A DNA stretch of 64,000 nt from Stenocarpella maydis. Its lineage: Eukaryota > Ascomycota > Sordariomycetes > Diaporthales > Diaporthaceae. The position numbers were made by a program, and so were the translations under genes. The notes under the pieces were generated by a model. It searched no databases. It had not been told where the DNA came from and saw only the letters and a program-made list of their open reading frames with translations. The stretch covers positions 9,326 to 73,325 of the forward strand of contig NQMI01000086.1 of NCBI GenBank assembly GCA_002270565.1, read 5' to 3'. Below are positions 1-11,817 of this stretch, one piece after another (within the stretch, counting starts at the first letter, position 1; each line of letters begins with the position of its first letter).

Positions 1-2760
1 AGCTCCCTAGAGTATTAAGGGAGACTGCTATTAAAATATTAAGGGAGCAAGAAGCTAGGGGTATAATTAAAGAATCCCATACCCCCTACTAAAACCAGTG
101 GTTCCTTATTAAGAAGAAGGATAGTAGCTATTAGTTAATTAATAATGTCTCTAAGGCTAATTAGGTTATAATTAGAGATGTCTTTATTCCTCCAGCTGCT
201 AATAAGTTTACTAAGGAGTTTGTGATGTGTTAGGTTCTGTTGCTTTTAGACTTTTTCTTAGGGTATAACTAGATTAAGCTAGAAGAGAAAAGCTGCAATA
301 TTACTACCTTTGCAACTCCAATCAGGCTATTTCAATAGTATGGGCTGCCCATAGGAGCCACGAACTCAGTAGCACAGTTCATAAGATGCATGGTTTGCTT
401 ATTTTATAACCTGATTCCAATAATCTACTGCCTATTCCTTAATGATATTACAATAAAAGGGCTAGAGTCTACCTATAATGATTAGGAGCTTGATAACCTT
501 CCTAGGGTATAGAGGTATATTATAGAGCATATTAAGAACCTTAATAATGTGCTTTTTAATATAGAGCTTGCTAGTGGTGTGATTAATACTACTAAATCCG
601 AATGGTATAAAAAGCAGGCTAATATCATGGGTTATATATATGGGACTCTAGGCTGCTCTCCTATAGATAAAAAGATTATTAAGATTAAGGAGTGGGAGAC
701 CTATAAAAATGTCAGCCAGCTTTAATCATTTCTCAGCCTAATTAACTTTTACTGGATCTAGATGCCCTTTTATGGAATTATATCACGTTCTCTCTTCAAC
801 TTGCTGAAGAAGGGTACTCCATTTATCTAGACCAAAAGCTGCCAGAAAGCCATGAATGCCCTCAAGTTAACAATCACTTTAAAACCCTACCTTGTGAATA
901 TTAACCATAATGGGGGAGAGATTATCCTTATGGTTGATGTAAGCCTGGATGGCTGGGGTGCCTATCTGATGTAGGTAAAAAATGGGGTTTGTTATCCGGT
1001 TTAATATAAGAGTAGCTTATGGACTGCTGTTGAGAAGCTTTATAATGCAATAAAATGTAAGTATTAGGCTATACTCTATATAATTAGATAGCTTTAGTTC
1101 TATATATATAGAGTTTATTTTATCCTAGAGACCAACTTAAATGTTCTTGTTTAGTAGCTAAAGGGGTTAGCATCAGATATCCCTAGGGCCTATATTACTC
1201 AATAGCTAGCTATAATTAGGACATATGACTTTATGGTTAGGTATATTAAAGGGGTTAACAATTTAGTTGCTAACTTGCTCTTAAGAAAACCTCTGGATTC
1301 TTTAGATAAGGTGGATAGATAAATTAAAGGGGATATTAAGGAATAATATAATGCTTCTCTTAACCCTATAATAGCTTTAATACCTTCTAATTAGATGCTG
1401 CTACTTGAAGATAGTTGTTAATAGTTAAAGGAATTAAGGGAGATTGCGGATTACCTCTACCGCAATATTCTACCTGGTTACCTCTCTAATCAGCAATAGA
1501 AGGCTTTCAAGAAGAAAGCTCTTGCATTTTCCCTTAGGGAAGGAGTGCTCTAGCAGGAACCTAAGAAAGACCTCCCTAGAAGGAGAGTTATAGATAACCC
1601 TAATCTAAGAAAAAGAATCATTAGGAATACTTATGCTCCCCTTAGTTATAAAGGGAGGGATGCTACCTACTACCAAATTAGAGCAATATACTATTAGAAA
1701 GGGATATATGCAGATATAGAAAAAGTGATTACCAGATATCCTAAATATAACAAATGGGATACTAGGATCTATAATAATAGGGTAATACCTACCACCTTAG
1801 GGCTTCTATTTTCAAAAATTCATATCAACATTCAGCATTTGCCCTCTAATTAGGGATATTAATACCTTATAGAAGGATATTATAACCTTACGAGATGGCC
1901 TAAGGCAATAGCTCTTAGGGCTGCTAACTTAAAGAATATTAAGCAATTCTTTATCAACAAGTTCCTACTTAAATGGGGCTTGCCCATATTAGTAGTTATA
2001 AATAGGGGACCTAAGAACCTTAGAGACTTTACTAAATACCTCAGATACCTCAGGGTATATTAGATTAGAATATCCACATATAATCCTAGGGCAAATAGTA
2101 TTATGGAATATAGCTACTTTAATATTGCATTAGCCTTAGGAAAGATGCTAGATAGGGGTATAACTAGATGGAAAAAGATCCTTCTTTATGCACTCTTTAC
2201 TAATTGGATGTTCTTAAGGTAGTCATATAAGAAAAGCCCGTTCTACCTACTCTATGGATTTAACCCAGTATTACTTATTAAAATAAAGATCCCTACCTAA
2301 TAGGTTCAAGCCTAGTCACCCCATATAACCTCTGATTAGGTACTAGAATATTAACTGTACTTATTGCTAGACCCAAAATAAGACATCCTACATGCCTAGG
2401 AGTTAGTTGCTAAGTAAAGAAGAAAGGCAGCAGCCAGAGATACCTACTAGGGATTCTATAGACTCAAGCCTCTTATAAAAGATAACCTTATGCTGGTTAT
2501 AAATAAGTAAAGGAAATTTAATCACTTATTATTCTAGAAGCTAATATATTAATAGTTTAGGCCTTATATCATTAATACTATTAAGCTTAATAATGTATAT
2601 AAGCTAAGGACCCCTAATGGGATCCCTATTAATGAGACCTATCCCCTAATGCGCCTAAAGAAATTCATCTATAAGAGGGGAATTTAGGAGCCGGTAGTAC
2701 CTTTTCTTTAGGAGAACAACCCTCCTAAAAGTCAACAAACCGGGAGGAAGCTATTAAAGG
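1..2760 (+). mobile_element. Ty3/gypsy-type retrotransposon pol relic (RIP-mutated)
   Basis: Conceptual translation on the + strand, reading through many TAG/TAA codons, gives the order of a Ty3/gypsy polyprotein. Reverse transcriptase is visible near 60-500 (an INNVSKAN stretch, then PIGATNSVAQF and LNDITI where YxDD-type residues normally sit). An RNase H-like part lies near 930-1290 (LDGWGAYL, later IKGVNNLVANLL). The integrase core lies near 1700-2300 (a GLPILVVINRGPKN stretch and a STYNPRANSIME stretch). Stops fall mostly where the family has glutamine, as expected from C-to-T change in CAG/CAA, the RIP signature. The 5' end runs off the window. No intact ORF remains, so this is a dead copy. 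Confidence 0.85.
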
Positions 2761-4614
2761 TAGCTAGATATAATATCTTCCCAAACACACTAAATAATAC
2801 ACTCTATCCCACCACCCCTAATTAGGATAATAATAATTAGTACCAAGACTGGTCTCTTCCTAGCTAGATAGTCCCCTAAGTATAGGTATACTTAAATATA
2901 GATAGCTTATATGATTTAGACTTATTAGATTTAGCTAATTAGATTTAAAGGATAATACTATATATAAATATTCCGCTTATTAACCCTAATAACCCTAAGC
3001 TAAAGGAATATAAATTCTAGGATAAGATATAAAAAAGTTAAGATATAAAAAAGTTAAGATATAAAAAAGTTAAGATATAAAAAAGTTAAGATAATATTAT
3101 ATCTCTAATCAGATAAGTATACTTCTCTTAGGACTATATGTAAGATAAAAATTATTAGCTCTTGATTTACTACAAAAAGAAGTATTGGCAACCTAAAAAA
3201 CTGGATCTACCCCTGCCTTACCTGATCCTTCTAATTACCTCACAACTATAACTGGAGATCTATAGGCTTATACTTGAACTTCCTGGGCATACATCCGGTA
3301 ATCTCGCCTATAGCATCCGCATAAGTTTCCTTATATCCTATCTTAGTAACTGCCTTAGTGTACTTACCTAGTAAGAGCTCTAAAGGAGGTATATTTAGAG
3401 GCCTATTGATTAGATTAGGATGTATATTAGTAATATAATTATAACTGCTCTTAGAAATCTTTAGCATTTTAAAATCATAAAGGTAACCCTTAATATAATA
3501 GATATAATTAGCGCAAGCATTATCTTGAAATCCTTAGAGTAATTAGTACTTAAAGAAAGGGATTATAATGGGCATAATACCTTGGAGAGTTATTTGGTTG
3601 CAGTTAGCCCCCATCCACTACATGCAATAGTTACACAGGTTTACATTACAACAACTAAAGAAGGCAATAAGGAGAGCCAGGCCCCAATAAAGGTCATTCC
3701 CCTAGCATAATTAAGATATATACTTCTTATAAGGGCTACCATTTATATGCTTAATAAAAACATTATTCAGACCTCCTTTAATTAGAGTACTAAGGCAAGA
3801 CTATAGGTACTTGCAAGCCTCTAGGGCTTTTAGGAAGGGAAAGAATAGTTTAAGCAGCTTAGATTTACATGTTAAGGAGAGGGTCTATAGAATATAAAGA
3901 CCCTTGCCTCTACTCTTAAGGTTATATATCTTGATATTTATTGTAAAAGCCTTGTAAAGTAGTAATTTATGGACCTAATTTTATAAAAGGATTGCATTTA
4001 GCTAAAAGCAAGTATAGATGCCCTCTTTATAAATAGGAGGAAGATTATATATTTTAAAGACCCTGATGATAGGAGGTAATTGCTTCTTACCCTTTCCCTT
4101 TTCTTCTTAGCTTAATTAAGGAGGAGAAGATATAGTAATAGTGAAGTTTATCTAATTAGAGAGGCTTAATAGTTTAATAATAAGATTAATGATTAATAGT
4201 TAATGATGCTATTAGGGGGAAGTTAAAGAAAAGGATTAGTAGAGGAAAAAGCAACTTTAAATATGAAAAGTTGGAAAAAGGAGCTCTTATTAGAAGCATC
4301 TAAAGTAATAAAGATTGCTGCCTAGTAGAAAAGGGAAGGAAGTTAAGTAATTCACTAGCCCAAGTAATTTACCTATCTTAAGGCTCCCCTTCTAATAAAA
4401 GCCTACCTTTCTGCTATAACCTCTAATCCAACCACTTCTTCTATAACTACTATACCTTAGCTAATCTCTAATTAGTGCAGTATAACTTGCATTATTAAGA
4501 CTTAAAAGCTACTATAATCATCAACCTCTACCCTTAAAACTTATTACCTCCCCTCCATCACTTAATTTCTCCTTACCTTAGCACCCTTTTCCCCAGTTTA
4601 ACTAATTAGAAAGA
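2761..4614. other. AT-rich repeat-derived DNA without a supported gene
   Basis: This stretch between two element remnants is strongly AT-rich and full of stops in all frames. A 73-codon open frame on the minus strand at 3246-3467 has no recognisable family and is probably a chance or transposon-derived frame. It contains a short 16-bp tandem array, listed separately. It is most likely RIP-degraded transposon sequence. Confidence 0.5.
3024..3087. repeat. 16-bp tandem repeat, four exact copies
   Basis: The unit AAGATATAAAAAAGTT is repeated four times head to tail without mismatch, followed by a partial AAG. It lies just downstream of the gypsy integrase relic. Exactness inside otherwise heavily mutated DNA suggests a recent slippage expansion. 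Confidence 0.9.
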
Positions 4615-6720
4615 TGTCTTCCTTAAGCCAGTAAACGATAAAGAAAGGTAAGAGAAAGAAGAAGGGATCCCTATTAATCCAGTTTACAGCTATCAATAGT
4701 CTAAAAGGCTAAGTCAGCCCTATGAACAATCCTAATGCCCCTATATCTACTATTAAGTACCCAGACCCTTTTAATTAGGTTGGCCTTAAAGCACAACTTT
4801 TAGCATTACCCTTTATTATAAATTTTAATAATATCAATGCTATATAGTAGCTAAGATTTCCCAACTTATGCAACATTCGCAATTAAGGAAACTAAGATTA
4901 TAAAGCTAATATAGACCTAATAAAAGACCCATTTAAAACTAGGATCCTTAATAATAGGTTAGCACTCTCTTAAGCTTTTAATATATTAGACCTTTTAGTA
5001 TAACCGCCATTCTTTTAGAACCAAAAATAAAGGCATAGTAATTATATATAGCGGGTAGTAAACACATATTTCAAGGGCATCAATCCCTATCCTTAGTTTA
5101 GAGACCCCCCTGGGCAGAAGAACCTGTTTGGCACTTACTATAGTAACTTCCTTATAACCCTTTATAATGCAGAAGGTCTCCTAGCTCAAGAGGCGTGCCT
5201 ATATACTAATTATATTCTAGAACTTATTAATTAGTAGCTAATTGATTTCAGCAATCTTGTCTTTATAGTGCTTATAACCTATAATATTAATGGAGAACCT
5301 CCTAGATTATAGAGGTACCACTCACTAAAGGACAGCTAGAGGTTCATTATTTAAATTATACATACCCCAGGCCATTAGGTATTAAGCATCTTTAATAGGG
5401 ATACCAAATAACTCAGTATAATTAATACTTATCCTGATCGGAGAACTTGTGATAGGATATACCCCCGTATAAGGGATTGCATTATATACTTCCTTACCCT
5501 TGGGCTACTTAAAGGATTCTCAAAACAGGCATGCACAGCGATCTAAGTGAAGGTCATGCTGCAGCTAGGATCAACTGCCTATAGACTCCTTATAGCCACC
5601 TATATTGCCTTTTTCTTCCAGGAGAATTATAAAAAGAATAGCTGGGAGTTCGGAGACTGGATTAAGACTAGGCTGCTTAAATCCACCCCTTCTAGCTTAC
5701 CCGCTAAGAAAGCCTTAGCTCTTATCTAGGGTTTTACTATCCAATCAGAAATTAATAGATTTAGGCATCTAATTAGGGGCATCCAGAATACTCTAGTTAT
5801 TAGCTATAATAAGTATAAGAGGCTTATAATAGGAAAGAATATCATATACTCTCAAGCCAACATCTTAGGGATAAATAAGGAGGAGACCAAGTATTATGCT
5901 ACACCTGGTGTGGGATTAGAGCTGGGATAAAATCTGCTAGGCTTCCTTATAGCAAGATTTAATAAGGCTGATCTTTTAAGGCCTACTAATATCCGGACTT
6001 CTAGGTTAAGCAAAACTCCTATTACCCCTAATAACTTAAAGAACCAGCCACTTATCCTAACATTTAAGATACCTGGTGCGGCCGTAAAGGATCTAATCAT
6101 AATATCTAGGCTTAGACTTCATAAGGACCCATCCAAAATACCTAAGCCTCTACCTCAGGCAGATAGGGCATAGACATATGGAGAAGATAGTCTTAGGATA
6201 CTAAGTAAAGTAAGAACTACTCTATAGATACCTAATTAGAGCAGGGCCGGAATACTATAGGGTAACCCTATTAAACTTCTCTTATAGCAGATATTAGAGG
6301 CAAGCATTAGGAATATATCTCTAAGAGGAAATATAAATATAGGTGGGATAACCCCTAAGCAATCAGGTATCTCAAGGTCTTCATTATTATCTCTATCCTC
6401 TATTCCAGCTATACCGCTACCATATTGCCTATTACCCGCCATAATAAGAATCATATCAATTCAAAAGTACAACCGGAATGCAAGCAAGTAGGTAAGGACT
6501 AAGGAAGCAAATTACTAGGTCCCTATACTAACGATTAGTAACAGCCATTAATCCTGGGCTTACAAAAAGGCAGCTAAGCAAGAGGAGAAGGATTGCAAAC
6601 CAAACATGCTATAACAGAATGAGAGTAGGAATAAGCAAGCCAGGAATTAAGAGCTACAAAGGGTCCAATAGAGCTAAATTCAGGTAGCTTATCTGATTAG
6701 AGGAGGAAAGTAATTCTAGT
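4615..6720 (+). pseudogene. RIP-damaged ORF of unknown, probably transposon-associated protein
   Basis: From the ATG at 4615 one + frame gives a continuous, low-frameshift translation of roughly 700 codons interrupted only by TAG/TAA codons, many where CAG/CAA would restore the frame. The best-preserved part, 5547-5729, is open for 60 codons and contains an AYRLLIATYIAFFFQENYKK stretch. The family is not recognised: no protease, reverse transcriptase or zinc knuckle is seen. A Gag-like or accessory ORF of a repeated element is plausible because of its place next to a gypsy relic and the same mutation pattern, but this is inference. Confidence 0.5.
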
Positions 6721-8019
6721 TGTTTTAGGCGGACCATTGCTTGTTCTTTATAATGGTCTGGAGAGGGGTGTGTTCCAGGGTCTAGGGGAACCGGCATGTT
6801 TCAGAATCCGAAGGAAAACCAGCCTTAATATCCCCCCCCCCTTTAAGACTATAAGAAGGGGCCTTCCTGTATTACTTTTGAGAAATTTCTAGTCCTAGAG
6901 AATCAATCTTTTTATACCCTATAAATTTATATCTATTAGATATATATATGTATACTATAAAACTATTTCTTGTGCCCTCTTTTTCTGCCTCTCCTTTTTG
7001 GCACCCTCTATTCCCCTTATAACTCTTCTATCGCGTCAGGGGCTCCTCTTCTTGCCTTCCACGCTCCTCTTGGGGTGGTTGCTTGATCAGGGCTCTAGCA
7101 GAATGTGTGCCTTTTTGTGTGTGTGGAGGTTTTGTCCTCTCGCTCTCCCTCTGGGCCCGTTTTCATTAGTACTAATTAGTGCTAAGTTTTATTGATTACT
7201 TAGCTCTAGTTAAGGTCTAGGGTTAACAGGAGTTAGTAAATATTGCAAAATTAATCCACTTACTAATACGGTCCACTCATTAGTAAACCACGTTATATAT
7301 TATATAAATAATTAATGTATTTAGTTATATATGAAAATATTATTTAAAGCTATAAGTAAGTAAGTTTATACCTTTATATATAATTAGGAATAGATTTTCA
7401 GATAATAAGGCCTTTTTTTTAAAAAAGATTTAATATTAGAAGAAATTATAATTACCAAGTAGTAAATAATATAATAAGATAATATATACTACCTAGTTAA
7501 TCTTAACTAGTATAACTTTCTACCTATAACTAACTGTAATTCTAGTAGCTTTAATTAAAATAGCAATACTTTATTATATATTAGTTATATAAAACTTATT
7601 ATAATATAAATGAGGTACTAAATTTTAAGTTATAAATATATTATAAAAAATATATATCTCAGATTTATTTACTATATATAATAACTTCCTCTTTGTTAAG
7701 TATAACGGTTCTTAAGAGTGGGAGGCATTTCATGCTTCCGATCTCCGGTGGCAGTAGTGCTTTTCTAATTGGATTGTTTCCAATTAGATTGTCCTATGAA
7801 AGTCGCGTCTTCTCCTATGCCTCAGAAAGTCGCGCTGGAAAAGTCAACTTCAGATTTGTTGCTGCTTGTATCAACTCACCACACACTTGAAGTCTGGAGC
7901 CTCTTGTCTATTTTGCAAATAGAGTGATCCTTTTGCATCATAGCTCTTCTGGCTCAGGCACAATACCTTCTTTCATAGTGCATATTTGGACTATCTGCAA
8001 GCCCTCTCAGCGGTTCACC
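6721..8019. other. Intergenic boundary between repeat block and gene cluster
   Basis: The first part (about 6720-7180) has a C-run, a pyrimidine-rich stretch and TATA-like sequences and could be the end or LTR of the preceding element. From 7200 to 7690 the DNA is very AT-rich. From about 7690 base composition returns to that of coding DNA. Small open frames at 6998-7195 and 7693-7890 have no recognisable features. The region just before 8020 should hold the promoter of the E1-alpha gene. Confidence 0.45.
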
Positions 8020-9624
8020 ATGATTAGCTTTGCCGCCAAGAGAGGCCAGTTTGGGGCATCAGGAAACATTGTGATCACCATCCTGACACGCAATACGGCG
8101 GGTGCCGCGGGAATCAGGAGATGGGTTACCACGTCTAGCCTCGAACATACGCTGTAAATTCATCTTCCCCAGCCGACCAGACAGACTATGGTGCGCAAGT
8201 AGAGGCTAATATCAAACTAAATATACCTAGATTCGCGTCGCCATTTCCAGGAGCTCCGGAAAGCCGGCCCACGAAGACAATGGAATTCACCACACCAGCC
8301 GCACGGAGCGTGATACCGACATTTCGGATGCTTGACAATAATGGATCTCTTGAAGATGGTGCCAGAACTTCTATGGGTGTCTCAGATGAAGAGATTATCA
8401 CATGGTACAAGAATATGCAAACTGGTAATGGACGGCCCTCTGCTTGGATTTGAAGTCCATTTGCTGACCATGATGCCACAGTGAATATTCTTGACGCCAT
8501 TATGCAGGATGCACAGAGGCAGGGGCGGATCAGCTTTTACATGGTACTACCTCTCAGCAATTTTCGTGGTATATGAGCTAATTCGACTCCCAAAGGCGTC
8601 AGCTGGAGAAGAGGCCCTCATGGTAGGATCAGCGGCGGCTCTTGACCCTGGCGATGTCATCACGTGCCAGTATCGAGAGACTGGGGTTTTCAAACAGCGT
8701 GGTTTCACTTTAAAGGATTTTATGGCCCAGTTGTTCTCCAACAAAAATGATCCTGGCAAAGGTAGAAATATGCCATGCCACTATACTGGCAGAGAGAAAG
8801 CCAATGTGGTGAGTGCGTCTTCCGCCGTATAATTGCTGTTACTGATGGTCTTCAAGCACGCTGTAGCCTCCACTCTTGGAACTCAGATCCCCCACGCGGT
8901 GGGAGCGGCGTATGCTCTTAAAATGGACGAACTGGACAACCCCTCCGGAAACCCGAAGGTCGCCGTTGCCTATTTTGGGGACGGCGCCGCAAGCGAGGGC
9001 GATTTTCACGGAGCTCTCAACCTGGCGGCTACAAGAAACTGCCCTGTGATATTCATCTGCAGGAACAATGGCTTTGCAATCTCCACTCCAACAAGAGAGC
9101 AGTACCGTGGTGATGGTATTGCTGGTAGAGGGCACGGCTATGGAATACAAACACTCCGAGTCGACGGGGCGGACATATTTGCGGTGTATACGGCTACTAA
9201 GGAAGCCCGACGGAGAGCGCTTCAAGATGATTGCCGGCCAATTTTACTCGAGTTTATGGCCTATCGCATCTCGCACCACAGTACCAGCGACGATAGTACA
9301 GCATATCGATCGTCAACTGAGATGAAACCGTGGATTGCTCAGAACAATCCATTAGTTCGCCTGCGTCAGTTCCTAGAGAAAAACGGTCTCTGGGATGAAA
9401 CTTTGGAAAATGAGACAACAGCCCAAATCCGAAAGGATATTCTCCAAGAACTAGCTGTGGCGGAGAGAGAGCAAAAGGCGCCGTTGTCATCGATCTTCGA
9501 CGATGTGTACGCAGAACTTAGCGAAGAACAGGTCCAGCAGAAGGAGCTGCTCCGCCAGCTTATTACCAAGTATCCTGGCGAGTACGATGTTGACAAGCAT
9601 GAAGGCGGCCTTGGTGGGCTGTAG
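8020..9624 (+). CDS. Branched-chain 2-oxoacid dehydrogenase E1 alpha subunit, mitochondrial
   Basis: Thiamine-diphosphate-dependent E1 subunit that decarboxylates the 2-oxoacids of Val, Leu and Ile with E1 beta and passes the acyl group to lipoyl-E2. Five exons are supported: 8020-8153, 8231-8424, 8482-8543, 8596-8808 and 8857-9624, totalling 456 residues, the usual family length. The third intron ends in AAG, and that choice alone keeps frame and alignment (FYM-ASA-GEEALMVGSAAA). The ThDP motif GDG...NN has the canonical 26-residue spacing (GDGAASEG ... CRNN). The phosphorylation loop HHSTSDDS is intact. The N-terminus (ISFAAKRG ... RNTAGAAGIRRW) is basic and hydroxyl-rich, like a mitochondrial presequence. 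It converges on the E1 beta gene 326 bp away. The closest alternative, pyruvate dehydrogenase E1 alpha, fits less well because of the PGAPES...EF and YRGDGIAGRGHGYGI patterns. Confidence 0.95.
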
Positions 9625-9950
9625 CAGATAAAATAGGAGCCCCCTGCTCCACCAGATTGTTGATTTATTTGAAGCACAGACTAGCAGTCTGATTCTTAAA
9701 CTTGAGTACGCCGTTCTTCGTAGACTTGGAACACAGTTTTGTCAGATTTAAGATAGTTTATAAATGCTCCAGGTTCCTACTGACAATGTCGCCGCCGATT
9801 CGATTATAAAGCGCAGAGAGGCTGCGAGAACCTAATATCCAGGACCATCAAGTTCTCGGCGATAGCGGTGCCCCACAATCCTGCCTCCCAAGCCTTTATA
9901 TCCCCTAATATCTAGATGTATGATCGAAATGTGATGACCCCTCGAAGCTT

Positions 9951-11245
9951 TTACAATTCTAAGGTTGAGGCCATGGCGTCATATACCCCTTGGACTGAGT
10001 AAGTTGGATATCACTATGTTTTCGTAGAATCGAAACTCACGTGTAACATCTGGAACTATCCAATTTTCGAAAGCGAGGCCCGTATGTGTGGTCCATCCAG
10101 CAACTCTTTCTACCGGTGCTTCCAAGGAGTAGAATGCTTCCTTTTGGATAGTGGCAGCTACCTCGGCTCCAACGCCGTAATTTGCCATACTCTCGTGGAC
10201 CACTACTGCTCGCCCCGTTTTCTGTACACTGCTGATGACGGTCGTCCGATCCCATGGATAGATCGTCCGTAAATCCACAAGCTCGATGCTAGTTCCCGGG
10301 TACGATCGCTCAAGTGCCTCAATTGCTGCCTGGCATGTGTACATCGGGCGGCCATAAGAAATAAGTGTCAGATCTGTTCCTTCCTTGACTACCTCAGCGT
10401 TGCTGAGGGGTAGGGTGTACAAGCCCTCTGGTACTTCTTCAACCGCAGCACGGTAAAGAATCTTGGGCTCCATGAATATGACCGGGTCTTTTGATTCCAA
10501 TATAGCTGAGAGCAATAGACCTTTGGCCTGTGTCGGTGACCGTGGTACAACAACCCGGAACCCAGGCACGTGTCCGAATAGGGACTCTGGAGATTGTGTG
10601 TGGTACCTATAGATGTGGTCAGTAGGCATCTTGTGGAAATTCATCGCCAGATCTGACCATCGGCCATGCGAGAACTCACAGTGCACCATGACCTACACCG
10701 CCGCAGGGCATCCGGATAACCATTCCACCCAGATTGCTTCCAGTGGTACCCTCACGGTAGCGAAATTTACTTGCTTCGTTAACAATCTGGTCGAAAGCCG
10801 GAAATACATAATCAGCAAACTGTATCTCGACTACGGGTTTCCTCCCTTTGGCGGCCATTCCGATTGCTGCCCCCACAATCCCTTGTTCCGTGATGGGAGT
10901 ATTGAATACTCTATCAGGACCAAACTCGTCTTGCAAGCCAACTGTGCACTGGAAAACTCCACCAAAGGCAACATCCTCTCCAAACAGGAGAACCTTGCTC
11001 GAGGTACTTAGCGCGATTCGTAAGGCTTCATTGATCGACTGGTATAGATTCAAGCGCTTTGACGTGCTGGACTGCGGCAGCCCAAAGGCTTTGGCGAGGT
11101 TATCCTTGGTATGGTGCAGAAGGGGCGTCGTCTTGAAGTCAATGGGATTATTCAGACGTCGCAGTCTTGGTGTAGCCGCAGTCGAGAGCGAGTGGCGTTG
11201 AATGGGCCTTAGCCCGCGACCCGACGCAATGCGGGTGAACGACAT
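9951..11245 (-). CDS. Branched-chain 2-oxoacid dehydrogenase E1 beta subunit, mitochondrial
   Basis: Partner of E1 alpha in the mitochondrial E1 heterotetramer. Three exons on the minus strand: 11245-10680, 10606-10041 and 9988-9951 (introns of 73 and 52 bp with GTGAGT donors), giving 389 residues, the normal length. The second intron is needed: without it the protein would end in an unrelated tail, whereas splicing gives [16 protein letters not shown], matching the family's PDVxRVYDxI end. Visible motifs are [50 protein letters not shown] and EPKILYRAA. The leader ([19 protein letters not shown]) is Arg/Ser-rich, as in mitochondrial presequences. It is divergent from the E2 gene across a 572-bp spacer and convergent with E1 alpha. 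The sequence looks intact. Confidence 0.95.
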
Positions 11246-11817
11246 AGTGCCGCGTTGTTGGACTACCAGATAGGTATCACGCGGATGAGATCCAGCTTCT
11301 CAGCTTTCTGGGCTTGAGGAACAACCAACGGTCAATCTATTAAGGCTTTGGCAGCCCTTGAAGCACACTTTCCTAGGCTGCTGGACTTACGCCATAGTAT
11401 GGGCTGGTCTACTCGGAATTGTACCCGTGCCTCTTCGAAGCGGAAATCATCGGCCACGGGCACTGCTGTACTGGACTCCGAGACATATTCCGGACAAGAA
11501 AGGTAAGACTGTGCTGACGAATCAGTAGAGCTAATTAGTGAAGTTGGCAATGGGAATCCCTGTCTTCCGACTCAATAAATTCCCATAGAGTTCTGGGTCC
11601 CGTGGATATCAGTAGACTCTAGCGGTCCGGAGGTTTGCCAGCCGGGTCAGCCGGGTCAGCCAGCGGTCATCCGGCCCTTGGATACCATTCCAGGTGACTG
11701 AAAGAATGCTATTGTTCCCGTTCAGTTTGACTACTGAAGCATTTACATTACACTAGAATTAATCCCGCCTCTTCTAATCGAAGTTAATTTTGATTTAATG
11801 CGGCAGAATTTTCAAAA
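11246..11817. promoter_or_regulatory. Shared divergent promoter region of E1 beta and E2
   Basis: This 572-bp spacer separates the divergent start codons of E1 beta (minus) and E2 (plus), so both promoters must lie here. A directly repeated GCCGGGTCA occurs near 11640-11656 and an AT-rich stretch lies near 11740-11810. No classical TATA box or binding site can be assigned with confidence. A 72-codon minus frame at 11332-11550 is judged spurious. Confidence 0.4.

Noticed and set aside
3246..3467. 73-codon minus ORF as a genuine small gene.
   Set aside because: It lies inside RIP-degraded repeat DNA, has no start context or homology signal and is of chance length for AT-rich sequence.
8839..9677. 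Antisense ORFs opposite E1 alpha.
   Set aside because: Shadow frames of a strongly conserved coding exon.
10613..11201. + strand ORFs opposite E1 beta.
   Set aside because: Antisense shadows of the E1 beta exons.
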